Shown in pieces: positions 47,124-55,723 of a DNA stretch of 64,000 nucleotides. A model generated the notes under the pieces. It made no database searches. It worked only from the letters and a program-made list of their open reading frames with translations, and was not told the DNA's origin. The DNA is from Planctomycetota bacterium (GTDB lineage: Bacteria > Planctomycetota > J058 > JAJDCQ01). The position numbers and the translations under genes were made by a program. The DNA lies in contig JAJDCQ010000216.1 in assembly GCA_029260755.1 (NCBI GenBank), positions 1-64,000 on the forward strand. Reading direction: 5' to 3'. Within the stretch, counting starts at the first letter, position 1. Each line of letters starts with the position of its first letter.

Positions 47124-47804
47124 CTAGCGATCGAACGAGCTCTTCGGCAGCGGGTCGGGGTCGTGCTCGTAGAACAGACGACCGACCTTCTTGCCCAGGA
47201 CCGCCATCAGTCCGATGACGATCTGATCCTCGTCGGCGAACGCCTCGCCGAAGTCGTTGCCGAAGTCATCGGGGAAGCTCCCCTCGACCTCGCCATACCA
47301 CACCCGGCGGTGCGAGTCGCCCTCCTCTGAGCGCTGGAAGATCTCGATCGCGAGGGTCGCCGACCCGCGGAGCATGTTCATCATGCCGGGGTTGCGCGTG
47401 CGGAAGTCGACGATCTGGCCCACGACGAACACCTCGGCGCCGAGCCGCTCCGCGGCCTCGTGCGGGTCGAGCCGCGTCGGGTCGGTCTGGTCGAACAGGG
47501 TGTAGATCTCGCTGATCGGGACGAGGCGGAGCTCGTCGGCCTCGGCCTCGAGGTGCGCGATCGCCGCCTCGGCGATCCCGGCGCCGCGGACGCTCTGGAA
47601 GTGACGCTCGTTCTCGGTCAGGTCGGCGAACGGGATGATGAGGACGTCGTGCTCCTCGGGCACCTCGTAGACCGGATCGGTGTAGCCGTAGTGGAAGAGC
47701 GCGCATCCCGGCGCGCCGAGGCCGAGCAGGCCGAGGCTCGCGAGGAGCAGGGCGGCTCGGAGGATCGCGTTCGAGGTTCGGGGCGTCCGCAAGGGCTCGC
47801 TCAT
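47124..47804 (-). CDS. Lipoprotein with TolB-N/LpoB-like layout (first of a pair)
   Basis: 226 aa from ATG 47804, with AGGAG 6-7 nt upstream. Signal peptide ending in lipobox LGAPGC. Mature domain: HDVLIIPFADLTENERHFQSVRG, AGIAEAAIAHLEAE, VPISEIYTLFDQTDPTR, EAAERLGAEVFVVGQIVDFRTRNP, VWYGEVEGSFPDDFG and GKKVGRLFYEHDPDP. Every block has a counterpart in the downstream lipoprotein, so the pair arose by duplication. Located 37 bp downstream of the LptC/LptA-like gene. A role in lipopolysaccharide transport or outer membrane assembly is inferred from position only. Confidence 0.75.
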   Translation of the reverse strand: MSEPLRTPRTSNAILRAALLLASLGLLGLGAPGCALFHYGYTDPVYEVPEEHDVLIIPFADLTENERHFQSVRGAGIAEAAIAHLEAEADELRLVPISEIYTLFDQTDPTRLDPHEAAERLGAEVFVVGQIVDFRTRNPGMMNMLRGSATLAIEIFQRSEEGDSHRRVWYGEVEGSFPDDFGNDFGEAFADEDQIVIGLMAVLGKKVGRLFYEHDPDPLPKSSFDR

Positions 47805-47841
47805 CGGTGTCTCCTAGGGCCTCGACGATCGCCGGGACGTG

Positions 47842-50800
47842 TCATCGGCCCGTCACCCCTCGCACGTCGAGCTCGAATCGCTCGTCGGACTCCGAGAGCC
47901 CGGTCGCCGTCTCGATCCGGACCGGGCTCCCGAACAGGACCAGCATCCCGCGATCGCGGGCGTACTCGGCCCGGTCGGCGTCGATCGCGAGGGTCGAGAT
48001 CCAGGGCTCCTCGGCGCGCGTCGCGGGGTCGTCGTTCGGAACGACCTCGCGGACGTCGACCCTGCCCGTCGCCCGGAACGAGACGAGGCGGGACAGGCCG
48101 CTCGCCTTCTCGTCGCCGGCGCCGTCCGCAGCGGCCGCCTTCTCGCGGGGCGGCTCGAACTGGGCGTCGGCCGCCTCGGCGGCGATCCAGTAGAACCGGC
48201 TCGGCGCGTCCTTCTTCTTCGCCTCGCCGTCCCCGTCGCCGCCGCCGAGGGCGGCGAGCGGATCGCCCTCGCCGCCCGCGAAGCTCGCCGCGCTCACGAA
48301 CGCCTCGACTCTTCCGGCGAGCTGCACCCGGCGGTCGACGACGTGGAAGGTGACGCGGTCGGCGAGGAGGAACTCCTCCGAGGCCGCGCCGGGGGCGGCG
48401 CCGGTGGAGCCCCGAGCCGCGCCGATCGCGGCCGTGAGGGTCCGGGCCGCGCGGGCCGGGTCGCCCGTCGCGGTGACGGTGCGGGCGCGGTGGTCCCACC
48501 GGATCTTGTCGGCGAGGAGATTGAGTCCGGTCGGGACGCCGTCGGCATCGAGCCCGGTGACCCGGACGGCGTGCGCCGGGGTGCCGGGCCACGTCGCCCC
48601 TGCGAACGCCTCGACGTCGACCCTGGGCACGCTGCTCCCGCCGGGCAGGACATCGGCCGGCCGGTGGTCGCCGTCGTCCTCGCCCTCCCGCTCGGCCCCG
48701 GCCGGCGGCGCGACGAAGGTCGCCTCGGCGCGGGCCGCCTCGATCCGGATCCGCTCGACCTCGTCGCCGACGCGCGGCTCGCGGGGAGGCTCGGGCGGCC
48801 CATCGTTCGCGCCGCCGGCCGCGGCCGGGTCCTCGGGCAGGTCCACCTCGGCGAGGACGCGCCCCCGCGCGGTCGCGACGGCGGGGCGGTCGCCGTCCGC
48901 GTCGCGGTAGGAGAGATGGTCGGCCTCGATGAAGCTCGTCCCGCGGATCAGCCGGGGCCGCGGACCGCGCTCGACGCCGTCGAGGGCGACGTGACTGTCG
49001 GAGACCCGCCACACCGCCGACGCGGCGCGGACGCGGAGCGGGTCGGTCGGCTCGACGACGGCGCCGCTCGCGTCGACCCGCGCGATCTCGTCGAGGACGA
49101 CCAGCTCCGGGCCGCGGAACACGGCGCCGCCGAGCGTGCCGCGCGCCTCGACCCGATCGACCGCGGGCAGCGCCCGCGCGGCGGCCCCGTCGGAGGCCCC
49201 GTCGCCGGCTCCGCTCCCGTTCTTCTTCTCGGCGTCCTCACGGCGCATCGTCGCGGTGAGCTGGGCGGCGTGGATCCGGTAGCGGCCGGCGACGCTCGGG
49301 CGGTCGTCGTCGTTCCCCTCGTCGTTCTCGCCGTTCTTCTTCTGGGCGTCGCGCGGCGCCTGCTCGACCTCGGCGAGCACCTCGCCCTCGGCGAGGGCGC
49401 GGGCCGGCGCGTCCTCGGTCTCCTCGAAGTGGGTGAGCGCGTCGGCCTCGATCCAGCTCGTCCCGGTCTCGATGCGAGGGCGTGGCGCGCCCTCGGCGCC
49501 CTCGAGGCGCGCCTCACCGGCGGCGAGCTCGAGCCGGACGACGGGGCTGCGGACGCGGATCGGGTCGTCGACGCCGTCCGTCGTCCCGTCGATCGACACG
49601 ATGGCGGGGCCCGGATACCGGGCGTCGGCCGCGTGGCCGACGGCGGTGAGCGCGCGGAGGCGACGCTTCTTCTTCTCGTCGGTGACGAGCTCGGCGGTGA
49701 CGCGCGCCGCGCGGACGCTCCACGCGTCGCCCGCCCCCGCGATCGCGGCGCCGTCGCCGTCGCTCCCACCGCGGTTCGCCTCGAGGGCGGCGCGCGTGAC
49801 CGTTCCCTCGACGTCGCCGGCCAGGGTGAGGAGGCCGTCCTCGCCCTCGAGGTCGACCTCGTTCGCCCGGAAGACGTCGTCGCCGCGCCGCAGGAGCGGT
49901 CGGCGGGCGCCCGAGCCGCGCAGCCGTGCGATCTCGCCGGTCGGGTCGAGCTCGATCGTCGCCGCGCTCGCCTCGAGCTGGCCGTCCTCGGTCGCGAGAC
50001 GAACGGGGCGCGCCGGGCCGCGGCTGCGCACGACGACGCGCTCGAGGCCGCTCGCGGTCAGGCGCCTCGTCGCGTCGTCCCCGCCGGCGCTCGCGTCGCC
50101 GCCGCGACCGCCGTCCTCGCCGACGCCGTCGCTCGCGGCGGGAGTCTCCGCGCCGTCTGCGAGGAGCGCCTCGAGGACGTCCGCCTCGAGGAGGACCGGG
50201 CCGCGCACGTTCGCGATCTCGTCGCCGGCCCCGCCGGTCGCGTCGTCGTCGCCGGGCTCGTCCCGGGGCTCCGGCACGAGCCGGGCGCGGACCGCGCCGT
50301 TCGCGATCGCCACGCGGCGGCCGACCTCGGCCTCGCTCGCTCCGGGCTGCTGGAGGACGACCAGCTCGGTCGTCTCGAACCACGAGGAGCCGTCGGCCGA
50401 GCGGGCCTGCACCCGGCTGCCGTCGACGCCGGCGCGGAGAACGGCCCGTCCGCGCCGACCGACGACGCCCGGCCCGTCGCCGCGTGGGATCGCCGGCCAG
50501 GCGTCGAGGACGAGACGGTCGCCGCGCGCCGTCCAGCGCTCCTCGGGGACGGCACGCCCGTCCGCGCCCTCGCGGGCCGCGGCGGTCCGGATGTCGAGGA
50601 CGACGGCGCCCTCGGCGAGCGCCGCGTGGAAGAACGGACGCGTCCGGCTCGGGCGCTTCTCGTTCGTCCCGGGAGTGCGGCGCGGCGTCGCCCGTCGGGC
50701 GGCGAGGGTGGCGGCGATCCCGCCGAGGGCCGGCGCGACGACCGGCGCGGCGGCGCCCGCCCGGGCGCGGACGTCCGCCTCGGTCGCGAAGGCGAGGACG

Positions 50801-51975
50801 AGGGTGTTCGCGCGGATCCCGAACTCGCCATCGGCGCGGCGGACGTCGGCGCCGCCCCGGAAGACGAGGCGACCGCTCGGGCGCGCCGTCTCCGTCTCGG
50901 CCTCCGCTCCGTCGTCGGAGCCTTCGTCCTTGCTCGCGCTCCCCGCGAACAGGGCCGCGAAGCCGCTCCGATCGCCGTCGCCGCCCTCGTCGATGAGCAG
51001 CTCGAGCTCGCCCTCGCTCGCGACGACGAGCCGCCCCGCCTCGGCGTCGTCGCCGCCGACGGGCGCCCCGTCGGCGCTCGCGACGTTCGTCGACGGATCG
51101 AGCTCGACGCGAACCGGCGGGGCGAGGGCGAGGCGGTCGAGCGCCAGGTCGGCCCGCAGCCCGCCCGCTCGGAGATCGACCCACGGCGCCTTGCGGTGAA
51201 GGTGGACGTCGGTCTCGCTCGCGATCCGCACCTTGCCGGTGCCCGCGATCGACCATCCGTCGGGGCGCTCGATCGGTCGCCCGCGCTCGTCGACCTGCAC
51301 GACTCGCTGGGGACGGGCCGGCTTGCCCTCGATCGAGCAGACGAGCTCCTCGGTCCGCAGCGTCGAGCCGCGCACCGTGATCCGGACGCCGCCCGAGAGG
51401 ACGAACTCGGCCGCGCCCCGCTCGCCCATCTCGAGCCGGCAGAGGCGCGCCTCGATGATGACCGGCTCGTCGTCCTCGTCATCGCGCGGCGCGCCCGGGT
51501 CCGCCGCGTCGGTCTTCTTCTCGTTCTTCGAGACGCGGTAGAACTCGAGGCGCGGCTCGTCGAAGGCGTAGGCGGTCAGCGAGAGCGGCGTGAAGACGCG
51601 TCCCTGGGCCTTCCAGTCGACGACCGAGTCGGCGATGTCGAGGTGGCGAAACTCCCAGCCGACGATCGAGTGGGCGAGCCGCGGGCGACCGGTGTCCTTC
51701 GGGACGCGGATCGGCTGCATCCCGGGGCGGCTGATGAACTGGAACAGGGTGGCCGGCTGGGCCGTTCCGAACGTCGCGTCGGTCGCATCGCCCGCGCTCG
51801 TGATCCCGCCCGCGAGCGGCGACGAGGCGATCCGGCGGCGGATGGGCGCGGGCGGGGTGACCTCGGTGCCGCGGTCCGACGTCGCGCCAAGCGCAACCAG
51901 ACCGACCATCAAGGACGCGACGAGCAGGACGGTCAGGACGAGGATGCGCTGCGGTCCGGCGGCGAGGACGCTCAT
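47842..51975 (-). CDS. Giant LptC/LptA-like envelope protein with internal repeats
   Basis: 1377 aa from ATG 51975, overlapping the kdsC stop (ATGA). One N-terminal membrane helix (RILVLTVLLVASLMVGLVALG) puts the rest in the periplasm. Residues ~100-220 look like LptC (WEFRHLDIADSVVDWKAQGRV, PVIIEARLCRLEMGERGAAEFVLSGGVRITV), and further strands resemble the OstA/LptA beta-jellyroll (LTLAGDVEGTVTRAAL, DRAEYARDRGMLVLFGSPVRIE). LptC is normally ~190 aa and LptA ~180, so this is many times longer: a long chain of such strands, with at least two repeated units ending G-T-S-W/F-I-E-A-D. Acidic low-complexity inserts are frequent. Probably bridges inner and outer membranes for lipopolysaccharide or a similar glycolipid. 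Family call moderate, boundaries firm. Confidence 0.72.
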   Translation of the reverse strand: MSVLAAGPQRILVLTVLLVASLMVGLVALGATSDRGTEVTPPAPIRRRIASSPLAGGITSAGDATDATFGTAQPATLFQFISRPGMQPIRVPKDTGRPRLAHSIVGWEFRHLDIADSVVDWKAQGRVFTPLSLTAYAFDEPRLEFYRVSKNEKKTDAADPGAPRDDEDDEPVIIEARLCRLEMGERGAAEFVLSGGVRITVRGSTLRTEELVCSIEGKPARPQRVVQVDERGRPIERPDGWSIAGTGKVRIASETDVHLHRKAPWVDLRAGGLRADLALDRLALAPPVRVELDPSTNVASADGAPVGGDDAEAGRLVVASEGELELLIDEGGDGDRSGFAALFAGSASKDEGSDDGAEAETETARPSGRLVFRGGADVRRADGEFGIRANTLVLAFATEADVRARAGAAAPVVAPALGGIAATLAARRATPRRTPGTNEKRPSRTRPFFHAALAEGAVVLDIRTAAAREGADGRAVPEERWTARGDRLVLDAWPAIPRGDGPGVVGRRGRAVLRAGVDGSRVQARSADGSSWFETTELVVLQQPGASEAEVGRRVAIANGAVRARLVPEPRDEPGDDDATGGAGDEIANVRGPVLLEADVLEALLADGAETPAASDGVGEDGGRGGDASAGGDDATRRLTASGLERVVVRSRGPARPVRLATEDGQLEASAATIELDPTGEIARLRGSGARRPLLRRGDDVFRANEVDLEGEDGLLTLAGDVEGTVTRAALEANRGGSDGDGAAIAGAGDAWSVRAARVTAELVTDEKKKRRLRALTAVGHAADARYPGPAIVSIDGTTDGVDDPIRVRSPVVRLELAAGEARLEGAEGAPRPRIETGTSWIEADALTHFEETEDAPARALAEGEVLAEVEQAPRDAQKKNGENDEGNDDDRPSVAGRYRIHAAQLTATMRREDAEKKNGSGAGDGASDGAAARALPAVDRVEARGTLGGAVFRGPELVVLDEIARVDASGAVVEPTDPLRVRAASAVWRVSDSHVALDGVERGPRPRLIRGTSFIEADHLSYRDADGDRPAVATARGRVLAEVDLPEDPAAAGGANDGPPEPPREPRVGDEVERIRIEAARAEATFVAPPAGAEREGEDDGDHRPADVLPGGSSVPRVDVEAFAGATWPGTPAHAVRVTGLDADGVPTGLNLLADKIRWDHRARTVTATGDPARAARTLTAAIGAARGSTGAAPGAASEEFLLADRVTFHVVDRRVQLAGRVEAFVSAASFAGGEGDPLAALGGGDGDGEAKKKDAPSRFYWIAAEAADAQFEPPREKAAAADGAGDEKASGLSRLVSFRATGRVDVREVVPNDDPATRAEEPWISTLAIDADRAEYARDRGMLVLFGSPVRIETATGLSESDERFELDVRGVTGR

Positions 51976-52493
51976 GGCGGGTCCTCGCCGAGGTAGCGGG
52001 CGACCGCCTCGTCGAACCGCCCCTGGGCGTGGAGGAGGAGCTCGGCCACCTCGCGGAGCACGCCCTCGCCGCCGCGGGCCGTCGTGACGTGCTCGGCCGC
52101 CTCGCGCACGAGGGGGTGCGCATCGGCCGGAGCCAGGGCGAAGCCGCAGGCGCGCATGGCGGGAATGTCGATCAGATCATCGCCGATGAAGGCGACCTCG
52201 GTCGCGTCGACCTCGAGCTCCACGCAGATCTCGGCGAGCGCCTTCGCCTTGTCCTGGCTGCCCTGGATGCACGCGGCCACGCGGAGCTGCTTCGCCCGGA
52301 TCGTGGTCGGGGCGCTCTCGCGGCCCGACAGGAGCGCGACCGGGATCCCGACGAGGCGGAGGAGCGCCGCGCCGGTGCCGTCCTTGACGTGGAACGCCTT
52401 GCTCTCGCGCCCGTCGGCGTGGATCCGGATCTTGCCGTCGGAGAGGACGCCATCGACGTCGCTGACGACGGCCTTGATCGCGAAGGGAGGCAT
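51972..52493 (-). CDS. kdsC: 3-deoxy-D-manno-octulosonate 8-phosphate phosphatase
   Basis: HAD-superfamily phosphatase, 173 aa (normal for KdsC), that dephosphorylates KDO-8-phosphate in the KDO branch of lipopolysaccharide core synthesis. Motifs: VVSDVDGVLSDG (nucleophile Asp and general acid/base Asp), FHVKDGTGAALLR, VALLSGRES (motif II Ser), QDKAKAL with the conserved Lys, and FIGDDLIDIPAM (motif III Asp pair). Start ATG 52493 is one base after the kdsD stop, and its stop overlaps the LptC/LptA-like start. It lacks the longer C-terminal tail of some tetrameric forms but otherwise looks active. Confidence 0.92.
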   Translation of the reverse strand: MPPFAIKAVVSDVDGVLSDGKIRIHADGRESKAFHVKDGTGAALLRLVGIPVALLSGRESAPTTIRAKQLRVAACIQGSQDKAKALAEICVELEVDATEVAFIGDDLIDIPAMRACGFALAPADAHPLVREAAEHVTTARGGEGVLREVAELLLHAQGRFDEAVARYLGEDPP

Positions 52494-52494
52494 C

Positions 52495-53469
52495 TCAGGC
52501 GTGTCCCGTGTCGAGGAGGTCCTGGACGTCGATCATGCCGGCGGCCCGCCCGTCGGCGTCGACGACGGGGAGCTCGTCGATCTTCTTCTCCCGGAGCAGC
52601 CGCATCGCCTCGCTCGCGAGGCGGTCGGCGGTGATCGTGGTCGGCGCGCGGGTCATGATCGCGCCGACCTGCACCGCGTGGAGGTCGGGCGCCGCGCCGT
52701 CGGCGGGCTTCGCGACGAGGCGGCGGAGGTCGCCGTCGGTGAAGATCCCGGCGAGCCGGCCCTCGCCGTCGACGACGGTGACGGCGCCCGCCCGCGCGTC
52801 GATGATCGCGAGGAGGGCGTCGTGGACGCTCGCGGTGAGGGGGACGGTCGGGTGACGGTCGCCTGTGCGCATCACCTCGGAGACCTTCATGAGCTTCCGC
52901 CCGAGCGAGCCGCCGGGATGGAAGACGGCGTACTCCTCGGGGCCGAAGTCGCGCCGGTTGAGCACCGTCATGGCGAGGGCGTCGCCGATCGCCAGCATCG
53001 CGGTCGTCGAGGCGCTCGGGGCGAGGCCGAGGGGGCAGGCCTCGTCGATCTTGCCGATGTCGAGGACGACGTCGGCGTGCCGGCCCAGGGTCGAGTCGGG
53101 TCGTCCGGTGATCGCGATCGAGGAGGCGCCGATCTTCTTGAGCGGATCGAGGAGATCGGTCACCTCGCGCGTCTCGCCGCTGTTGCTGATGACGATGACG
53201 ACATCTTCGGGCAGGACGCGGCCGAGGTCGCCGTGGATCGCCTCGGCGGCGTGGAGCCAGTGGCTCGGGGTGCCGGTCGAGGCGAAGGTGGCGCTGATCT
53301 TCTGGGCGATGATGGCGGGTTTCCCCATCCCGCTCACGACGACCCGGCCGCGGCAGTCCAGCACCATCTGGACCGCGGTCGCGAACGAGGCGTCGATCCG
53401 CTCCTCGAGCGCGGCGACGGCGTTCGCCTCATGGCGGATCACCTCGCGGCCGTACTCTATGTCGTCCAT
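52495..53469 (-). CDS. kdsD: D-arabinose 5-phosphate isomerase
   Basis: 324 aa from ATG 53469 with GGGAGGG upstream; first gene of the KDO operon. Converts ribulose 5-phosphate to arabinose 5-phosphate, the KDO precursor. SIS domain (about 30-190): VVVSGMGKPAIIAQKI, ASTGTPSHWLHAAEAIHGDLG, VIVISNSGETREV and ACPLGLAPSASTTAMLAIGDA. A tandem CBS pair follows (about 205-320): MRTGDRHPTVPL...GIFTDGDLRR and MTRAPTTITADRLA...VVDADGRAAGMIDVQDLL. Length and motif order match KdsD/KpsF. A TAGAAT box lies about 30 bp upstream. Confidence 0.95.
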   Translation of the reverse strand: MDDIEYGREVIRHEANAVAALEERIDASFATAVQMVLDCRGRVVVSGMGKPAIIAQKISATFASTGTPSHWLHAAEAIHGDLGRVLPEDVVIVISNSGETREVTDLLDPLKKIGASSIAITGRPDSTLGRHADVVLDIGKIDEACPLGLAPSASTTAMLAIGDALAMTVLNRRDFGPEEYAVFHPGGSLGRKLMKVSEVMRTGDRHPTVPLTASVHDALLAIIDARAGAVTVVDGEGRLAGIFTDGDLRRLVAKPADGAAPDLHAVQVGAIMTRAPTTITADRLASEAMRLLREKKIDELPVVDADGRAAGMIDVQDLLDTGHA

Positions 53470-53494
53470 CGGGACCCTCCCGCTCCGTGGCGGC

Positions 53495-53500
53495 ATTCTA
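53495..53500 (-). promoter_or_regulatory. -10-like box upstream of kdsD
   Basis: TAGAAT on the minus strand, again followed by GCCG as before def. A TTGACA lies at 53538-53533, but 32 bp away, too far to be its -35. Confidence 0.3.
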
Positions 53501-53534
53501 TCCTAAGCGCCAGGGCGGAGGGTGTTAAGAGTTG

Positions 53535-54203
53535 TCAATTCGGCTCGGCGGCCTGCGGGGCGATCGCGATGCTGCCCACTGGGATGCGGATCGAGCCCTC
53601 GCCGTCGAGGTCGACGGTCTCGCGGCGATTCGTCGCGATGACCTCGAGTACGACCGGGTAGATCCCGGGCGCAGCGTTGGCCGCGACGTGAACGGTGATA
53701 TAGGTCTTGCCTGTCGTCTGTCCGGTGCTTGGAGGTGCAATCCGAACCGGTCCGGCGACCGCCAGAGCGCCCGCCCGCTCACACCGGAGGTGGACCTCGA
53801 CCTCGTCGAAGCGCTCGGCGCCGAGAATGGCATAGATCAAGCCGACGTCGACGGAGCCGCCAGGGCGCGCGGGCATCGGGAACGAGAGATCGGCGGAGAT
53901 CTCGCGGAACGAACGCACCGCCGCGGCGAAGCGATCGTCCTCGTCACCCGCGAAGTGGAGAGCGCGCCAGAGGCCCGACTCGTCGTGCTCGGCGGCCGCC
54001 TCGCGGATCGGGCCGGCTGCCGCCGGACCGCCGATCTCCGCGAGCGCCCAGGCGGCCTCTTCGCGCCCGGCCTCGTCGGCCTGGTCAGCGCGGAGCGTCC
54101 TCGCGAACCAGGCGATCCGCATCGGCCGGTAGGCGAGGGCGAGCGCCCCGAACAGGGCGAAGATCGCGACGACGGCGATCGTGAGGCGGCGTTCGAGCTT
54201 CAT
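53535..54203 (-). CDS. N-anchored unknown protein (relative of 15986-17626)
   Basis: 222 aa from ATG 54203. N-terminal membrane helix (LTIAVVAIFALFGALALAY) followed by RPMRIAWFARTLRADQADEAGREEAAWALAEIGGPAAAGPI, a single HEAT-like repeat. The region from about 95 on is beta-rich (VDVGLIYAILGAERFDEVEVHLRCER, TYITVHVAANAAPGIYPVVLEVIAT). This end looks like an Ig/NPCBM-type domain measuring stability against secreted partners, but no named family is recognised. Periplasmic and inner-membrane-anchored. The post-anchor motif is shared with the NUDIX-coupled protein at 15986-17626. Confidence 0.7.
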   Translation of the reverse strand: MKLERRLTIAVVAIFALFGALALAYRPMRIAWFARTLRADQADEAGREEAAWALAEIGGPAAAGPIREAAAEHDESGLWRALHFAGDEDDRFAAAVRSFREISADLSFPMPARPGGSVDVGLIYAILGAERFDEVEVHLRCERAGALAVAGPVRIAPPSTGQTTGKTYITVHVAANAAPGIYPVVLEVIATNRRETVDLDGEGSIRIPVGSIAIAPQAAEPN

Positions 54204-54439
54204 CGGTCGGGTCTCCGGCCGTTCCCGGGAGTAAGACGGGCCGAGCGCCGCCCGGTTCACGTCGGCGTGACGGATTCATGGCGGGAACGGCGTGCGCACG
54301 CTGCACCGAACCGGAACGAATCGCCGGGCGGGGCTCGACCCCGTCGAGGGTTGCGACGATCGGGAACCAGGCACGGGGCTTGCGGGTGAAGAAGCCGCGA
54401 GACGGATTCCAGCGACGAGGAACGGGAGGCGGGGGTGAC

Positions 54440-54883
54440 ATGGCGAGCGCGAGGTACATCGCCGAGTGCGATCGATGCGGGTGGAAGCGCTCGGGCGTCT
54501 CGGGCAGACACGCCGGTCGCGGGCTCCCCTGTCCCCTCTGCTCGAGCGTCGTCCAGGTCCCGAAGGACCCCATCGCGACGGCACGCCGCAGCCGCGTCGC
54601 CGGCTGGTCCGGCTGGGCCGGGCTCGGCTACGCGGCCGGAGGTCTCCTCCTCGCCATCGTCTTCGGCGTGATCGCCTACGCCCTGTCGGTCGCGAGCTCG
54701 GCCGCGATCGGCCGCTTCTTCGTGATCCTGTGGATCCCCGCCGCGCTCGGCGTCGTCACCGCCATCGCCGGCACCGTCGACGCGACCCGCGCGATCGTGT
54801 CCCTCGCCCGCGGCCACGGCGACCCCGGCCCGCGAGCCACCCGCTGGATCGACCTCCGGGCCCGCCAGATGGGTCTCGCCTGA
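54440..54883 (+). CDS. Zinc-ribbon protein with two membrane helices
   Basis: 147 aa from ATG 54440, which has GGAGGCGGGG upstream. N-terminal zinc ribbon: C-D-R-C at 10-13 and C-P-L-C at about 31-34, followed by SVVQVP, then two or three transmembrane helices (GLGYAAGGLLLAIVFGVIAYAL and FFVILWIPAALGVVTAIAG) and a short basic end. The ribbon resembles the one at the start of the 22288 PilZ-like protein. Function unknown. Confidence 0.7.
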   Translation: MASARYIAECDRCGWKRSGVSGRHAGRGLPCPLCSSVVQVPKDPIATARRSRVAGWSGWAGLGYAAGGLLLAIVFGVIAYALSVASSAAIGRFFVILWIPAALGVVTAIAGTVDATRAIVSLARGHGDPGPRATRWIDLRARQMGLA

Positions 54884-54990
54884 GCATTCGGTTTGACCCC
54901 TGGGGCGCTTCCGAGGTGATGACCGCCAGGTGACCCGCAACGACGACGCTCGAGCGACCGACCCGAGCGCTGACGTGTCGAGAGGCGGAC

Positions 54991-55416
54991 GTGATCTTGG
55001 AGGCGGCTACCCGTTGCGTTCGGCTCAGCGCGGCCCGCTTCGCCCTCGTCGTCCTCGGCATCATCGTGGTCTCCGGCGCCTTCGCGACCACTGCCGCCGG
55101 CCACCTGCTCTGCACCGGACACGCCAACGAGATCGAGCTCCTCGAGGTGGCAGCGCAACCCCTTGACGACGAGATCCTCTCGTACGGAGGCCTCGGGCAG
55201 CCCCCTCGCCGCGCGACGGTCTCTGCGATGGCCGACGTGGTGAGCGCGCGCGACGCCCTCCGAGCGGAGGCGCCAGCGGGATTCGGCGTGTGGAGCCGTG
55301 TCACGGGATGGCACGAGCCGCGCTGCCTCTTCACGTTTCAGGAGCGCGAGAGAGAGTACCGACAGCGTGTCCGCCGCCGGCTCCAGAAGACGGCCTTGCG
55401 AGCGCGCGGTCGGTGA
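54991..55416 (+). CDS. Small exported or anchored hypothetical protein
   Basis: 141 aa from GTG 54991. The N-terminal hydrophobic stretch (FALVVLGIIVVSGAFATTAAG) is a signal peptide or anchor; the remainder is charged, with RREREYRQRVRRRLQ-like helix near the end (REREYRQRV at about 120). No family recognised. Possible SD GAGGCGG sits just before the start. It is followed by the long palindrome at 55459-55525, which could terminate it. Coding status is moderate. Confidence 0.5.
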   Translation: MILEAATRCVRLSAARFALVVLGIIVVSGAFATTAAGHLLCTGHANEIELLEVAAQPLDDEILSYGGLGQPPRRATVSAMADVVSARDALRAEAPAGFGVWSRVTGWHEPRCLFTFQEREREYRQRVRRRLQKTALRARGR

Positions 55417-55458
55417 TCGCCGGGCTCTTGCGGGTCGTCGGCAACGCCCCGAAGGAGG

Positions 55459-55525
55459 GAAGGGGTCAGGTCTCGGATGTTCGCATTAGTGGTGTTAATG
55501 CGAAGATCCGAGACCTGACCCCTTC
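55459..55525. repeat. Long palindromic element with GGGGTCAGGTC core
   Basis: 30-bp arms (55459-55488 and 55496-55525) are inverted copies with one mismatch around a 7-nt loop (GTGGTGT). The outer end reads GAAGGGGTCAGGTCTCGGAT and shares GGGGTCAGGTC with the element at 29846-29930. It occupies most of the only gap over 300 bp (55417-55723); the rest of that gap shows no gene. REP-like mobile palindrome or transcription terminator. Confidence 0.85.
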
Positions 55526-55723
55526 GGTTCCTTCGGTTCGATCAGGCGTCCAGCTTCTGGACGGGTCGGGCGCCGGGTGTCCAGGTCGCGATCGCCTCGG
55601 TGCGGGCCGGCTTGGCGCGCGCTCTTCGCGAGTCGCTTCGCCGGGGTGACTTACGGACTCTCCGGTCGATCGGATCTTCGGATGCTTGGTGCTCCTCGAG
55701 CCCCGGGCCCGAGGAACCGATCG

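Noticed and set aside
53533..53538. TTGACA as the -35 of a kdsD promoter
   Set aside because: It is 32 bp from the TAGAAT box, outside workable spacing, and lies over the end of the neighbouring gene.
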